Source of the DNA: JAGQRJ01 sp041402045
GTDB lineage: Bacteria; Planctomycetota; J058
Length of the DNA stretch: 64,000 bases
Assembly (NCBI GenBank): GCA_041402045.1
Contig: JAWKSZ010000005.1
Coordinates: 62,001 to 126,000 of the forward strand
Direction of reading: 5' to 3'
A program made the translations under genes and the position numbers. How positions within the stretch are numbered: position 1 is the first letter of the stretch; each line of letters begins with the position of its first letter. Below, piece by piece: positions 50,033 to 58,819 of the stretch. Below the pieces are notes generated by a model that ran no database searches, was not told the DNA's origin, and saw nothing but the letters and a program-made list of their open reading frames with translations.

Positions 50033-51568
50033 ATGAAGCGCACGATCCCCGCGCTCCTGCTCGTGGGCGTGACCCTGGCCGGGAGCGCCTACCTCTGGGC
50101 TCAGGAGCGCCGGCTCCAACCGCGGCTGTGGACGCTGCACTTCCCCGCGACCGAGCTCGGGCTCTCGGTGGCCGACCTCGACGGCGACGGCCGGCGCGAC
50201 CTGGCGGTCGCCCACCAGACCGCCCCGCGCAGCGCGGCGCGCCAGGTCTCGCTGTTCCTCCACGGCCCCGAGCTCGCCCGGCGCTTCGAGCCCGAGCCGA
50301 CCCACGTGCTCGACGTCCCCCGCGACGCCTGCGCGTTCGCGGTCGGCGACTTCGGCCCCGGGGCCGGGGGCGAGGTGCTCTACGTGTGCCCGACCCGGAT
50401 CGCGATCGCGACCCGCGAGGGCGCGCTGAGCGAGGTCGGCCCCTTCGACGGGTTCTTCGACTACCCCGAGGACGCGGCGCTCCCCGAGTGGGACCTCTGC
50501 CCCGACCTGGATCGCGACGGGATCCCCGAGGTCCTGGTCCCGGTCAAGGACGGCTACGTGATCCTCGGCCGCGCCGCCGACGGCGCCCTGGCCGAGCGCA
50601 GCCGGATCGAGCTCCCGGCGGAGGACCGCTTCGGGCCCTCCTTCGAGACCAAGCTGCTCAACCGCTTCCTCAGCTCGTCCTCGCGCCTGCGGCGGGTGGT
50701 GGTCGCCGACGCCGACGGCGACGGGCGCCTCGACCTCTGCGCCTACCGCGACGAGGGCCTGGCGGTGTGGCTGCAGCGCGAGGACGGGAGCTTCCCCGCG
50801 ACCCCGGACCGCGAGCGCCCGCTGGCGCTCGTGGCCGACCAGGGCGAGGGCGAGGGCAGCCAGGCCTTCAAGAACGTGCGCCTCGAGCTCGAGGACCTCG
50901 ACCGGGACGGCTGCGCCGACCTGATCGCGACCCGGGTCCAGGGCGAGATCGGCGTGTTCTCCAGCCTGCGCACCCAGCTGATCGTGTTCCGCGGGACCCC
51001 CGACGGCTACGCCGAGGACAAGCCGACCACGGTGCTCAACTTCAAGGGCCTCGCGATCGACCCCGAGTGGGTGGACCTCAACGGCGACGGCAAGCTCGAC
51101 GCCGTGGTCTCCACGATCCGCATGGACATGCTGACCAACGTCAAGCGCGCGGTGCTCGAGTCCATGACGATCACCTACCACCTGCACCTGCAGGGGCAGG
51201 CTACGGCGCTGGCGGAGGACCCCGCGTTCTCCCTGGACATGGACGTGCCCCTGAGCGCCCTCGAGCGCAACGGCGGCAGCCGCGCGGCGCTGTTCTCCGC
51301 CGAGCTCAGCGGCGACGGCGTGCGCGACATGATCGCCCGCGACCCGGACGGCGGCCTCGAGATCCGCCCCGGCGTGCTCGAGGGCGAGGGCGCCGACGCC
51401 ACGATCGTGTTCGACGAGGCCCGCCCGGTGAGCCTCAAGATCTACCGCTGCCTGCCGCCGCGGGTGGTGGACCTGGACGGCGACGGCCGCGACGAGCTCC
51501 TGCTCGAGCCCTTCGGCGGCGAGGGGCCCGAGCACCGCTCGCTGCGCCTGGTGGCGGTGTCCGAATGA
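50033..51568 (+). CDS. Exported FG-GAP/VCBS repeat protein 1
   Basis: 511 residues, ATG at 50033, N-terminal signal MKRTIPALLLVGVTLAGSAYL. Repeats carry the calcium-binding DxDGDGxxD pattern: ADLDGDGRRDL, CPDLDRDGIPEVLVP, ADADGDGRLDL, DLNGDGKLDAVV and DLDGDGRDELL. Such repeats form seven-bladed beta propellers (FG-GAP/VCBS), found in exported planctomycete proteins. The ATGA overlap with the next gene gives a coupled pair. Function unknown. Confidence 0.85.
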   Translation: MKRTIPALLLVGVTLAGSAYLWAQERRLQPRLWTLHFPATELGLSVADLDGDGRRDLAVAHQTAPRSAARQVSLFLHGPELARRFEPEPTHVLDVPRDACAFAVGDFGPGAGGEVLYVCPTRIAIATREGALSEVGPFDGFFDYPEDAALPEWDLCPDLDRDGIPEVLVPVKDGYVILGRAADGALAERSRIELPAEDRFGPSFETKLLNRFLSSSSRLRRVVVADADGDGRLDLCAYRDEGLAVWLQREDGSFPATPDRERPLALVADQGEGEGSQAFKNVRLELEDLDRDGCADLIATRVQGEIGVFSSLRTQLIVFRGTPDGYAEDKPTTVLNFKGLAIDPEWVDLNGDGKLDAVVSTIRMDMLTNVKRAVLESMTITYHLHLQGQATALAEDPAFSLDMDVPLSALERNGGSRAALFSAELSGDGVRDMIARDPDGGLEIRPGVLEGEGADATIVFDEARPVSLKIYRCLPPRVVDLDGDGRDELLLEPFGGEGPEHRSLRLVAVSE

Positions 51569-52653
51569 ACGCGCGCTGGCTGACGGTGGCCGCGCTGCTC
51601 GCGGCGGCGACCCCGGTGACCCAGGGCCTCCCGCCGGGGCCGCTGGGCTTCACCCAGACCGGGCTCGAGGTCGGGGGCAAGATCACCGAGGTCCTGCCCC
51701 GGGACCTCGACGGCGACGGGCGGCTGGACCTGCTCGTGGTCCGCGGGCGCGAGGCGCTGATCTACTTCCAGGAGGCGGGCGGCGCCTGGCCGCCGGAGCC
51801 CAACCAGCGCTTCCGCTTCCACCCGCGCACCGTGATCTTCGACGTGGGGGACCTGGACGGCGACGGCCCCGCGGAGGTCGTGCTCCTGCGCCCGGACGAC
51901 GTGGCGGTCTACGAGCTGCGCACCCGGGGCAACGGGCGCATGCTCTACGGGCTGCGGCCCAAGCCGGTGGTCGCGGTCGAGAGCTTCCTCAGTCGGCCCG
52001 TGCCCGACGAGGTCCGGCGCAAGGAGCTCCTGCGCGACCTCGACCAGGACGGGCTCCCCGAGCTGCTCGTCCCGCGCCGCGACGGGTTCCACGTGCTCCA
52101 CAACCAGGGCGAGCGCGCGTTCGCCAAGCCGCAGACCCTGGCCACGCCGCCCAAGGCGATCCTGCACCCGGGGCAGCCCAAGCTCTCGAGCCGGCTGTTC
52201 GCGCAGTACTGGTTCGCGAACCCGAACCTGGCGCAGTTCGACGCCGAGGGCGGCCCCGAGCTGGTGATCGCCCGCGACGGCCAGCTCTCGGTGTTCACGG
52301 GCCCCGAGGGCGGGCTGCCCCTCGAGAAGGCGGGGAGCTACACCGTCCCCGACCAGAAGCGCTTCTCCTTCAACGTGGAGAACCCCTTCGAGCTCGACTT
52401 CACCATGCCCCTGCGCTTGCTGGACGTGGACGGCGACCAGCGCCTGGACGTGGCCTCGACCCACGTCGGCCAGGGCACGACGCGCTTGTTCCTCAACCGC
52501 GGCGCCGACCTGGAGCAGGCGTTCACCACCCCCGCGCTGACCCTGCGCGCCAAGGGCGTGACCCTGATCGCGTTCTTCCGCGACCTCGACGGCGACGGGC
52601 GGGTAGACCTGATCCTGGCGGCTGGACGAAATCGGCGTATGGTCGATCATTGA
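51565..52653 (+). CDS. Exported FG-GAP/VCBS repeat protein 2, truncated
   Basis: 362 residues, ATG overlapping the stop of repeat protein 1. Signal peptide MNARWLTVAALLAAATPVTQG. Repeats include RDLDGDGRLDLLVV, GDLDGDGPAEVVLL, RDLDQDGLPELLVP, LDVDGDQRLDVAST and RDLDGDGRVDLILA. The protein ends abruptly in LAAGRNRRMVDH in the last blade, but related coding sequence continues in other frames to about 53079. So this is the surviving 5' part of a longer gene (or an assembly error near 52620). Function as for the first. Confidence 0.8.
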   Translation: MNARWLTVAALLAAATPVTQGLPPGPLGFTQTGLEVGGKITEVLPRDLDGDGRLDLLVVRGREALIYFQEAGGAWPPEPNQRFRFHPRTVIFDVGDLDGDGPAEVVLLRPDDVAVYELRTRGNGRMLYGLRPKPVVAVESFLSRPVPDEVRRKELLRDLDQDGLPELLVPRRDGFHVLHNQGERAFAKPQTLATPPKAILHPGQPKLSSRLFAQYWFANPNLAQFDAEGGPELVIARDGQLSVFTGPEGGLPLEKAGSYTVPDQKRFSFNVENPFELDFTMPLRLLDVDGDQRLDVASTHVGQGTTRLFLNRGADLEQAFTTPALTLRAKGVTLIAFFRDLDGDGRVDLILAAGRNRRMVDH

Positions 52654-53079
52654 CGTTCCTCGCGCTCGATCCCGATCGAAGTCCTGTTCTTCTACCAGCG
52701 CGCGTCCGGGCGACCCCTACCCCCGCCGAGCCCCATTCGTGCGCCCGAGCTCGAGATCGATCTCGATCAGCAGCCAGAACGACCGCATGCAGCTGGGAGC
52801 ACGGTGATCGCGAGCCTGGGCGACTTCGACGGCGACAGGCGGCAGGACGTGCTCGTGCGCACCGACAGCGACGAGCTCGAGGTCCTGCGCGGCCACGACC
52901 CCGCAGCTTCAGCGAGGCGCAGACCACCGAGACGATCCCCGACGATATGGACGCCTACCGCTTCTGCGCCTGCGACGTGCTCGACCTCGACGGCGACGGC
53001 CGCGACGACGTGCTCCTGCGCTACCTGTCCTGGAGCCGCGAGCGGTTCGATCGGGATCACGGTCCTCATGGCCCGCTGA
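52654..53079 (+). pseudogene. Decayed 3' part of VCBS protein 2
   Basis: After the TGA at 52651 a different frame reads IEVLFFYQRASGRPLPPPSP and IRAPELEIDLDQQPERPH, then VIASLGDFDGDRRQDVLV and TDSDELEVLRGHDP. Near 52905 it must switch frame to continue SFSEAQTTETIPDDMDAYRF, CACDVLDLDGDGRDDVLLRY and LSWSRERFD, and then again to end in RITVLMAR and a stop at 53079. Three frame changes with FG-GAP content throughout show a gene broken by indels. A sequencing or assembly error cannot be excluded. Confidence 0.7.
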
Positions 53080-53149
53080 GCGGGGCTGCCGCGAAACCGT
53101 CTCCCACCCCGACGGCAGAACGCGTAGACTCGCGTGCACCGGAAGGCCC

Positions 53150-53617
53150 ATGGACACCCGAGTGACCCAAGATACGTCTCAGTTCGAGCGGCTTGCGTCC
53201 CAGGACGGTATCGACCGCCGTCCTGTGGGTGTGCTCGTGCTCATGACGTTCCTGGTCGTCGACGGGCTGAAGCGCCTGGCCGAGGTCCTCTACGGGCTGA
53301 CGCTTACTGAAGAAGACCTTACGTCGAAGGTTCAGGTCTTCGAGGTCTCCGCCATGGTCTCGGTGTTCTGGGTGTGTGCGGACGTGCTGCTGGCGCTCCT
53401 GCTCGGGCTCCGGAGCTGGGCGGGGCGGCTCTGGACCCAATGCCTGTTCGGGATCCACCTGTTCTATCTCTTTCACCAGATAGCCATTAGGTCCCCCGAG
53501 GGCTGGCTCTACCTCAACGCCTGGAGCCGGACGCAGATCGCCGTGAGCGTCGTGATCGACATGGCCGCGATCGTCTACCTCTCGAGCCCGCGCCCGCGTC
53601 GCTTCCTCGCGCACTGA
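53150..53617 (+). CDS. Small membrane protein (155 aa)
   Basis: 155 residues, ATG at 53150 (M-D-T-R-V). Three or four hydrophobic helices: VGVLVLMTFLVVDGLKRL, VFWVCADVLLALLLGL, LFGIHLFYLFHQIAI and IAVSVVIDMAAIVYL. No family recognised. It lies between the decayed VCBS gene and a kinase gene. Confidence 0.6.
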   Translation: MDTRVTQDTSQFERLASQDGIDRRPVGVLVLMTFLVVDGLKRLAEVLYGLTLTEEDLTSKVQVFEVSAMVSVFWVCADVLLALLLGLRSWAGRLWTQCLFGIHLFYLFHQIAIRSPEGWLYLNAWSRTQIAVSVVIDMAAIVYLSSPRPRRFLAH

Positions 53618-53742
53618 GGTCTTGCTCTCGCAGCGACTTGCAGGGCGCGCCCGGCTCGTCCCAGCGTGTGGGACCATCGCGACCCCCTCCCCGGCATTGT
53701 GTTCGCTTACGTCTCGACCCTGAGTGCAGAGAGTGGAGGCCC

Positions 53743-55647
53743 GTGCCCCGGCCCGCGGACAAGCTGTTCCTGAAGATCGCCGTCAAGCGCGGCGTGTTGA
53801 CCCGTGAGGACGCGCGGGACCTGCGCGACGAGCTGGACCGCCTGGTCCAGGCCGGCACCCCCTCCAAGGCCCGCGAGCTCTGCCTCGAGCTGGGCTTCCT
53901 CGACCGCGAAGGCGTGCGCGCCGTGCGCCGCGACGTGAAGGCCTACCTCGAGCGCAAGGCCGAGACCGAGAGCCAGAGCAGCCGGCGCGTCGCCGGGTTC
54001 GAGATCGAACGCCGCCTGGGCGCGGGCGCCATGGGCGTCGTCTACCGCGCGCGGCACCTGCAGTCCGAGAAGGTCGTGGCGCTCAAGGTCCTGAACCCCG
54101 AGCTCGCCGCCGACGAGCACTACCTCGAGCGCTTCAAGCTGGAGGCCGAGGTAGCCGCCGGGCTCGAGCACCCGAACATGGTCCAGAGCTACGCGGTCGG
54201 CGTCGCCGGCGGCGTGCACTACATAGCCATGGAGTTCGTCGAGGGGAAGACGGTCAAGGAGCTGATCCTGCGCCGCGGCCCGCTCAAGCCCGAGGTCGTG
54301 CTCGAGATCGCGATCCAGATCACCGACGCGCTGAAGTACGCCCACGCGCGCAACCTCGTGCACCGCGATATCAAGCCGGCGAACGTCATGGTCACCAAGA
54401 ACGGCCAGGCCAAGCTCCTGGACCTCGGCCTGGCGCGCAAGGCCGACGCCGACCACGGCCTGACCGGCGAGGGCAAGGCGATCGGCACGCCTTACTACAT
54501 GGCCCCCGAGGCGGCCCTCGACAAGGGCACCGACTACCGCGCCGACCTCTACTCCTTCGGCGTGACCCTGTTCACCATGGCCACCGGCAAGCGCCCGTTC
54601 GAGGGCAAGGACCCGGTCGCGGTCATGAACAAGCACCTCAAGCAGCCGGTGCCCGAGGCGCACGTCGTGCGCGAGGGCGTCCCCGAGGGGCTGACGCGGG
54701 TGATCCAGACGCTCATGGCCAAGCGCCCGGCCGAGCGCTACCAGGACCACGACCGCCTGCGGCTGGACCTGGAGGCGATCCTCGCCGGCCGCGCCCCGAG
54801 CTGCGAGATCGGCACCCCGCCCGCGGGGATCGAGTACATCCGCGGGCGCCGCAAGGCTGCCCCTGCCGAGGCGGACGACGCCCCGGCCGCCGAGGCCCCT
54901 GCAGCGGAGGAGGCTGCGCCCAAGAAGAAGCGCCGCTTCCCCTGGCTGGTCGCCGCGGCGGCCGCCGGGCTCGTCGCCGGCGGCGGTGGCCTCCTGGCCC
55001 TCGCCCGCAGCCGGCCGCCCACCGCGGAGCGCGTCGCCGCGCCCGAGGCGGCGCCGACCCAGGACGGCGACGCCGAGGCTCGCCGCGCGCTGGCCGCGGC
55101 CCCGTCGTCGGGACGCGAGCGGGCGCAGGCCCTGCGCGACGTCGCCCGGCGCTTCCCGCGCACCGCGACCGGCGAGCGCGCGCGGGTCGAAGCCGAGGCG
55201 ATCGGCGAGCAGCTCCTGGCCCTCGACCGCGAGCACTTCCACAGCCGGAGCGACGCCCTGGAGACCCTCGCCGCGCGCGGCGAGCGCGTCCAGGCTCGCG
55301 TCGGCTACCTCGACCTGGCCGCGGAGCTCGCGGAGCCCGACCTCGCGGAGCGCGCCTTCGTGCGCGCCCGGGAGCTGGGCCGCGCGCTGCGCGCGGAGGT
55401 CGCCCAGGCCGACGCCGAGGCCCGGCGCCAGGCCGACGCCGGCGCGCTGGCCGACGCGGCGGCGACCCTGCGCGCCTCGCTCGCCGCCCGCGACCCCCAG
55501 GGCCGCCGCGCGACCGAGCAGCGGATCGCCCGGCTCGAGGCCCGCGCCGCGCAGCCGACGTCGGCGGCGACGGTGGCCGAGGCGGACGACGACCCCTGGG
55601 AGGAGCCCCTCGAACTCCACGGGAACGTCGCCCCTCAGGGCGACTAG
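53743..55647 (+). CDS. Ser/Thr protein kinase with membrane anchor
   Basis: 634 residues, GTG start nine bases after GTGGAGG. The N-terminal 85 residues are a helical domain (LFLKIAVKRGVLTREDARDL, ELCLELGFLDREGVRAV) like those fused to planctomycete kinases. Kinase 90-350: LGAGAMGVVYRARH, VVALKVL, HRDIKPANVMV, LLDLGLARK (DLG in place of DFG), APEAAL, and AKRPAERYQDHDRL. A low-complexity linker with KKKRRFPWLVAAAAAGLVAGG gives one transmembrane helix at about 403-425, followed by a helical Ala/Arg/Glu-rich domain outside. The DFG variant is worth noting, although many kinases keep activity with DLG. Confidence 0.92.
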   Translation: MPRPADKLFLKIAVKRGVLTREDARDLRDELDRLVQAGTPSKARELCLELGFLDREGVRAVRRDVKAYLERKAETESQSSRRVAGFEIERRLGAGAMGVVYRARHLQSEKVVALKVLNPELAADEHYLERFKLEAEVAAGLEHPNMVQSYAVGVAGGVHYIAMEFVEGKTVKELILRRGPLKPEVVLEIAIQITDALKYAHARNLVHRDIKPANVMVTKNGQAKLLDLGLARKADADHGLTGEGKAIGTPYYMAPEAALDKGTDYRADLYSFGVTLFTMATGKRPFEGKDPVAVMNKHLKQPVPEAHVVREGVPEGLTRVIQTLMAKRPAERYQDHDRLRLDLEAILAGRAPSCEIGTPPAGIEYIRGRRKAAPAEADDAPAAEAPAAEEAAPKKKRRFPWLVAAAAAGLVAGGGGLLALARSRPPTAERVAAPEAAPTQDGDAEARRALAAAPSSGRERAQALRDVARRFPRTATGERARVEAEAIGEQLLALDREHFHSRSDALETLAARGERVQARVGYLDLAAELAEPDLAERAFVRARELGRALRAEVAQADAEARRQADAGALADAAATLRASLAARDPQGRRATEQRIARLEARAAQPTSAATVAEADDDPWEEPLELHGNVAPQGD

Positions 55648-55652
55648 TTTCG

Positions 55653-55694
55653 GGGGGTCTGTCCCAGACCCCCTCGGCCTCGGGGCAAAGCCCC
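55653..55694 (+). terminator. Twin hairpins after the kinase gene
   Basis: GGGGGTCTG (55653-55661) pairs perfectly with CAGACCCCC (55665-55673), beginning six bases after the kinase stop. A second stem GGGGC/GCCCC follows at 55682-55694. There is no T-run, so termination is possible but not certain. Confidence 0.55.
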
Positions 55695-55849
55695 TGGCTT
55701 CGGGGTGTTTGGCGAGGGCGAACGACGGCCCGGTTCTGTTCCCGGACTACCTGCACCGCGGCGGCGAGGGTGCCGTCGGCGTCGCCGGTGCGATTCGAAG
55801 GATTCGCAGAGGTCGCGCGGTTCGAACGGGCAATTCTTGCCCAACGGGT

Positions 55850-55862
55850 TCACCTAGGGTGA
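55850..55862. promoter_or_regulatory. Palindrome TCACCTAGGGTGA upstream of RAYT 2
   Basis: This 13-base palindrome has the same arms (TCACC...GGTGA) as the elements at 4879-4910 and lies 80 bases before the RAYT 2 start. A wider pair GGGTTCA/TGAACCC encloses it (55847-55877). Confidence 0.55.
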
Positions 55863-55942
55863 CCTGCTCTTGAACCCTCCCACGCCGCCATAAGCCTTTG
55901 CCCTTGAGGCATGCCTCGTGCCTCGCCCCCGGCGGAGGCTGC

Positions 55943-56989
55943 ATGACCGATCCGCGCCGCGTGGTCCACGACCAGATCCACCTGGTCACCGCTCGCTGCT
56001 CCGAGCGCAGGTTCTTCCTCAAGCCCTGCAAGGCGACGCGGGAGATCTTCACCTACGCCCTGGCCCGCGCGCTCCAGCTCACCTCCGTAGAGCTCTACGC
56101 GATCACGGTCCAGGCCAACCACTTCCACGCCAAGGTCGGCGACCCCAAGGGCGAGCTGCCGAAGTTCATGGAGGTCCTGGACCTGCTCACCTCCCGGGCC
56201 ATGAACGCTCACTACGGCCGCGGCGAGCGCTTCTGGTCCTCGGCCCCTTACAGCAACGTCGAGATCCACGACGAGGACACCTTGATCCGCGAGCTGGTCT
56301 ACCTCTACACGAACCCGGTCAAGGACGGCCTGGTCGCGCGCCCCGAGGAGTGGCCAGGCTTCTCCACGACTCCCGAGGACATGGGCACGCTGTCCCTACA
56401 CGTCAACCGCCCGGACTATGCCTTCTTCGGCTCCAAAACCGCCAAGCGCTGGATCCCGAAAGGCGACCTGACCCCCGCCGAGTATCGCCAGGCGGTCGCC
56501 GAGCGAGAGCAGGCCGAGGCCCGCGACCGCGAGGACGGCCTCCGGGTGCGTGAGCCACGCACCACGCTCCCCGACACGATCCCGTTCGAGGTCAAGGTCC
56601 CGTTCCTGATCCCGCCCGACGAGCACGAGGCCTTTCGCCAGCGCGTCCGCGCCGCCGTCGACCTCGAGGTCGAAGAGATCCACCGCCGCCGCCGAGCCGA
56701 AGGCAAGCGCTCCTTCATGGGCGTCGCCAAGCTCCGCGCCCTCAACTGGCGCGACTCGCCGGGTGACACGTGGCCGTCCTTCGGCCTCAACCCTCGAATC
56801 GCCAGCGGCAACGAAGACGGCCAGCGCCAAGCGCTGCTCCGGGGCCTCGTGCAGTGGCGAGACGCCTACCGTCTGGCGCTCGAGGCCTGGCAGGACGGCG
56901 ACCGGACGGTCGAGTTCCCCCTCGGGACCTACGGCAAGCACAAGGTCGACAAGTGCGAGCTGGCGACGGAGTTGATCCTCTACGCGTAG
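55943..56989 (+). CDS. REP-associated tyrosine transposase (RAYT), copy 2
   Basis: 348 residues from an ATG at 55943 after GGCGGAGG; an ATG at 55898 is possible but has no RBS. Metal-binding motif NHFHAK, then the conserved ELVYLYTNPVKDGLV with the nucleophilic Tyr. The C-terminal 170 residues form a second region, with EHEAFRQRVRAAVDLEVEEI and YGKHKVDKCELATE, comparable in length to that of the RAYT at 3.8 kb, although the two are only distantly similar. No CATC/GATG words seen, so it is host-adapted. Its upstream palindrome is shared with the other copy, and repeats follow it. Confidence 0.85.
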   Translation: MTDPRRVVHDQIHLVTARCSERRFFLKPCKATREIFTYALARALQLTSVELYAITVQANHFHAKVGDPKGELPKFMEVLDLLTSRAMNAHYGRGERFWSSAPYSNVEIHDEDTLIRELVYLYTNPVKDGLVARPEEWPGFSTTPEDMGTLSLHVNRPDYAFFGSKTAKRWIPKGDLTPAEYRQAVAEREQAEARDREDGLRVREPRTTLPDTIPFEVKVPFLIPPDEHEAFRQRVRAAVDLEVEEIHRRRRAEGKRSFMGVAKLRALNWRDSPGDTWPSFGLNPRIASGNEDGQRQALLRGLVQWRDAYRLALEAWQDGDRTVEFPLGTYGKHKVDKCELATELILYA

Positions 56990-57130
56990 CGCGCGTCCGC
57001 GCCAGTCCGTAGCCGCACGTTCAACGGCCCCTGCGAGCCCGACCCACACGGTCAGGCCCGTGCGGCGGCATGTACGCGTGCGAGGGCGCCTGTGAGTCGC
57101 CCGGGCCGTCTCACGAGCTCTGACGGGTGC

Positions 57131-57300
57131 ATGCGAGGGTCACCGCGCGTGGCGCGGGGAGGAACGTCGCGCCGGCGAGCGGTCGCCGTGTCCCCAACCC
57201 ACGGACGGGAGAAGGCCCGCAGGGCCGCCCAAGGACGGGAGAAGGCCCGCAGGGCCGCCCAAGGGACGGGAGAAGGCCCGCAGGGCCGCCCACGGCGTGC
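57131..57300 (+). repeat. Dispersed repeat B, copy 1 with triplicated 3' module
   Basis: From ATGCGAGGGTCACCGCGCG at 57131 the sequence is nearly identical to 57676-57775 for ~100 bases. The end module GGACGGGAGAAGGCCCGCAG plus GGCCGCCC is repeated three times (57210-57300). A copy in the opposite orientation is at 32267-32330. It lies upstream of a small gene on the same strand. Confidence 0.85.
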
Positions 57301-57372
57301 TCCTTCGCGGCCCGGAACCCATCCGCTAAATGTCGGAACCGGGCTGTAGCCTGCGGGATGAAGGAGCAAACG

Positions 57373-57663
57373 ATGATCAATGACCGGGAAGTAGTTGATG
57401 CGCTGGCAAGTTCAGGGGACCTGGCTGAGGTTGCTCGGGTCGTGACCTACGAGGGGATTCGGACCAACAAGGCAGGGGAGACGCACAGAGTGATCGTGAA
57501 GTGCGGTGAATACATGAACCTGAACAATCCGGACCCGAGCCTCAGGTTCTACGTCGAGGTGACCGACGAAGTCGGTCGCGTAGCTCGGGGGAACCCCGGC
57601 CCCACGCCCCAGGAGGCGATCAGATTCCTTCATTGGGAGGAGTTGGATAGGCCCGAGCATTAG
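57373..57663 (+). CDS. Small cassette-like protein (96 aa)
   Basis: 96 residues from an ATG at 57373, with AAGGAG seven bases upstream; the ATG at 57358 is less well placed. Mixed alpha/beta with REVVDALASSGDLAEVA, HRVIVKCGEYMNLNNPDPS, FYVEVTDEVGRVARGNPG and a C-terminal FLHWEEL. It contains GATG words and A/T-rich codons unlike the host genes. It is flanked by two copies of repeat B, which is suggestive of a mobile cassette. Function unknown. Confidence 0.6.
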   Translation: MINDREVVDALASSGDLAEVARVVTYEGIRTNKAGETHRVIVKCGEYMNLNNPDPSLRFYVEVTDEVGRVARGNPGPTPQEAIRFLHWEELDRPEH

Positions 57664-57675
57664 CACCTCGGTCCC

Positions 57676-57777
57676 ATGCGAGGGTCACCGCGCGTGGCGC
57701 GGGGAGGAACGTCGCGCCGGCGAGCGGTCGCCGTGTCCCCAACCCACGGACGGGAGAAGGCCCGCAGGGCCGCCCAC
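57676..57777 (+). repeat. Dispersed repeat B, copy 2
   Basis: A ~100-base direct repeat of 57131-57230, starting ATGCGAGGGTCACC and ending GGGCCGCCCACG with one copy of the 3' module. It lies 13 bases after the stop of the small gene. Confidence 0.85.
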
Positions 57778-57904
57778 GACGCGTGTTCGGGATCGTTGAA
57801 TGAGTGGCCGCCGCGTCTCGGTGCTCTGGTGCAGCCGATCCAAGAGGGTCTTTGCTTCGCCGTGCTCGCGCTACAAGGGCTTCGGGGGCGTTCTGGCTAC
57901 GCCG

Positions 57905-58138
57905 ATGGTCAGAGCCCACGACCCTGCCTCAGAGACGCCGGAAGACCTCGGGGCGCTGATCTTGGCCCTGTTCTCGGAGTGTGGGCGGGTGAACGTGACC
58001 ATCGCGGACTACGCCAAGCAATCGGTCGATGCCGAGTCCCGTCGGCTGCGCGAGGAATACGGCCTGGGCAACGGGCTGGACTACCCTCGGCCCTTCAGCA
58101 TCGTTGACGTTGCCGAGAGCGAGGGGGGTGGGATGTGA
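57905..58138 (+). CDS. Possible small protein (77 aa)
   Basis: 77 residues from an ATG at 57905, with a longer frame from 57800. Acidic and helical: SETPEDLGALILALFSECG, ADYAKQSVDAESRRLREEYG and FSIVDVAESEGGGM. No RBS and no recognised family, so it is only a possible gene. It has CATC/GATG words like the cassette gene before it and, as that gene does, follows a repeat-B copy. Confidence 0.35.
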   Translation: MVRAHDPASETPEDLGALILALFSECGRVNVTIADYAKQSVDAESRRLREEYGLGNGLDYPRPFSIVDVAESEGGGM

Positions 58139-58269
58139 CCCGTATGAGCGCCAGCGAGGCAGAGCTACAGCGCGCTTGATCCTGTCGAGTAGCCGAGAGC
58201 AAGGGGCAGCGGACTCGGGGCGACGGCCCTGAAGCAACTCGGGGCTGAGGTCGACCAGGAGTTACCAAC

Positions 58270-58457
58270 AAGGCCGCGCCCAAGAAAAGGCCACGCCCAA
58301 GAAGAAGGCCGCGCCCAAGAAGAAGGCCGCGCCCAAGAAGAAGGCCGCGCCCAAGAAGAAGGCCGCGCCCAAGAAGAAGGCCGCGCCCAAGAAGAAGGCC
58401 GCGCCCAAGAAGAAGGCCGCGCCGAAGGGTCCCATTGGTCAACCGAGGCTGACTTGA
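58270..58457 (+). pseudogene. Remnant of a Lys/Ala/Pro-tailed (histone H1-like) gene
   Basis: About nine copies of an 18-base unit GCCGCGCCCAAGAAGAAG, in a frame encoding AAPKKK, end in APKGPIGQPRLT and a TGA at 58455-58457. The first unit is 17 bases (GAAAAGG instead of GAAGAAGG), which breaks the frame, and there is no intact upstream coding sequence; TALKQLGAEVDQEL can be read in one frame before it. This is the tail of a lost DNA-binding-type protein. Confidence 0.6.
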
Positions 58458-58819
58458 AGACTCCCGACCCAGAATCGCCGCCACCAAACAGCCCGGTCGA
58501 GCCGCCGCTCGCCCCTCGCCCGGCCCTCGCTTCCCCCGAGTACACACCGTGATCCCTGAGAAGTCGAGGCAGGAGTGGTGAATTCAGGCAGCCGGACGGC
58601 GGCGGTAGTGGCGGAGCAGGCCGCCGAGGCGCTCGTCGACGACGATCTCGCCTTCGCGGAGCCGACCCCGGGGGCCCGAGCGATCAGGCGATTCGGGGCA
58701 AACCCCGCACCCGTGTCCAGGCCCATGAATCGCCCGATCGGGTTCGTCCGTTCGGTACGGTCTTCGCCACCGAGGCTCGAATCGGCTGTGCCTCCCCAAT
58801 CCGGCGCGTGTGCCCTCAC

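Noticed and set aside
57131..57777. Integron attC sites flanking a cassette
   Set aside because: No RYYYAAC/GTTRRRY core sites or integrase were found; the repeats share no attC-like fold by eye.
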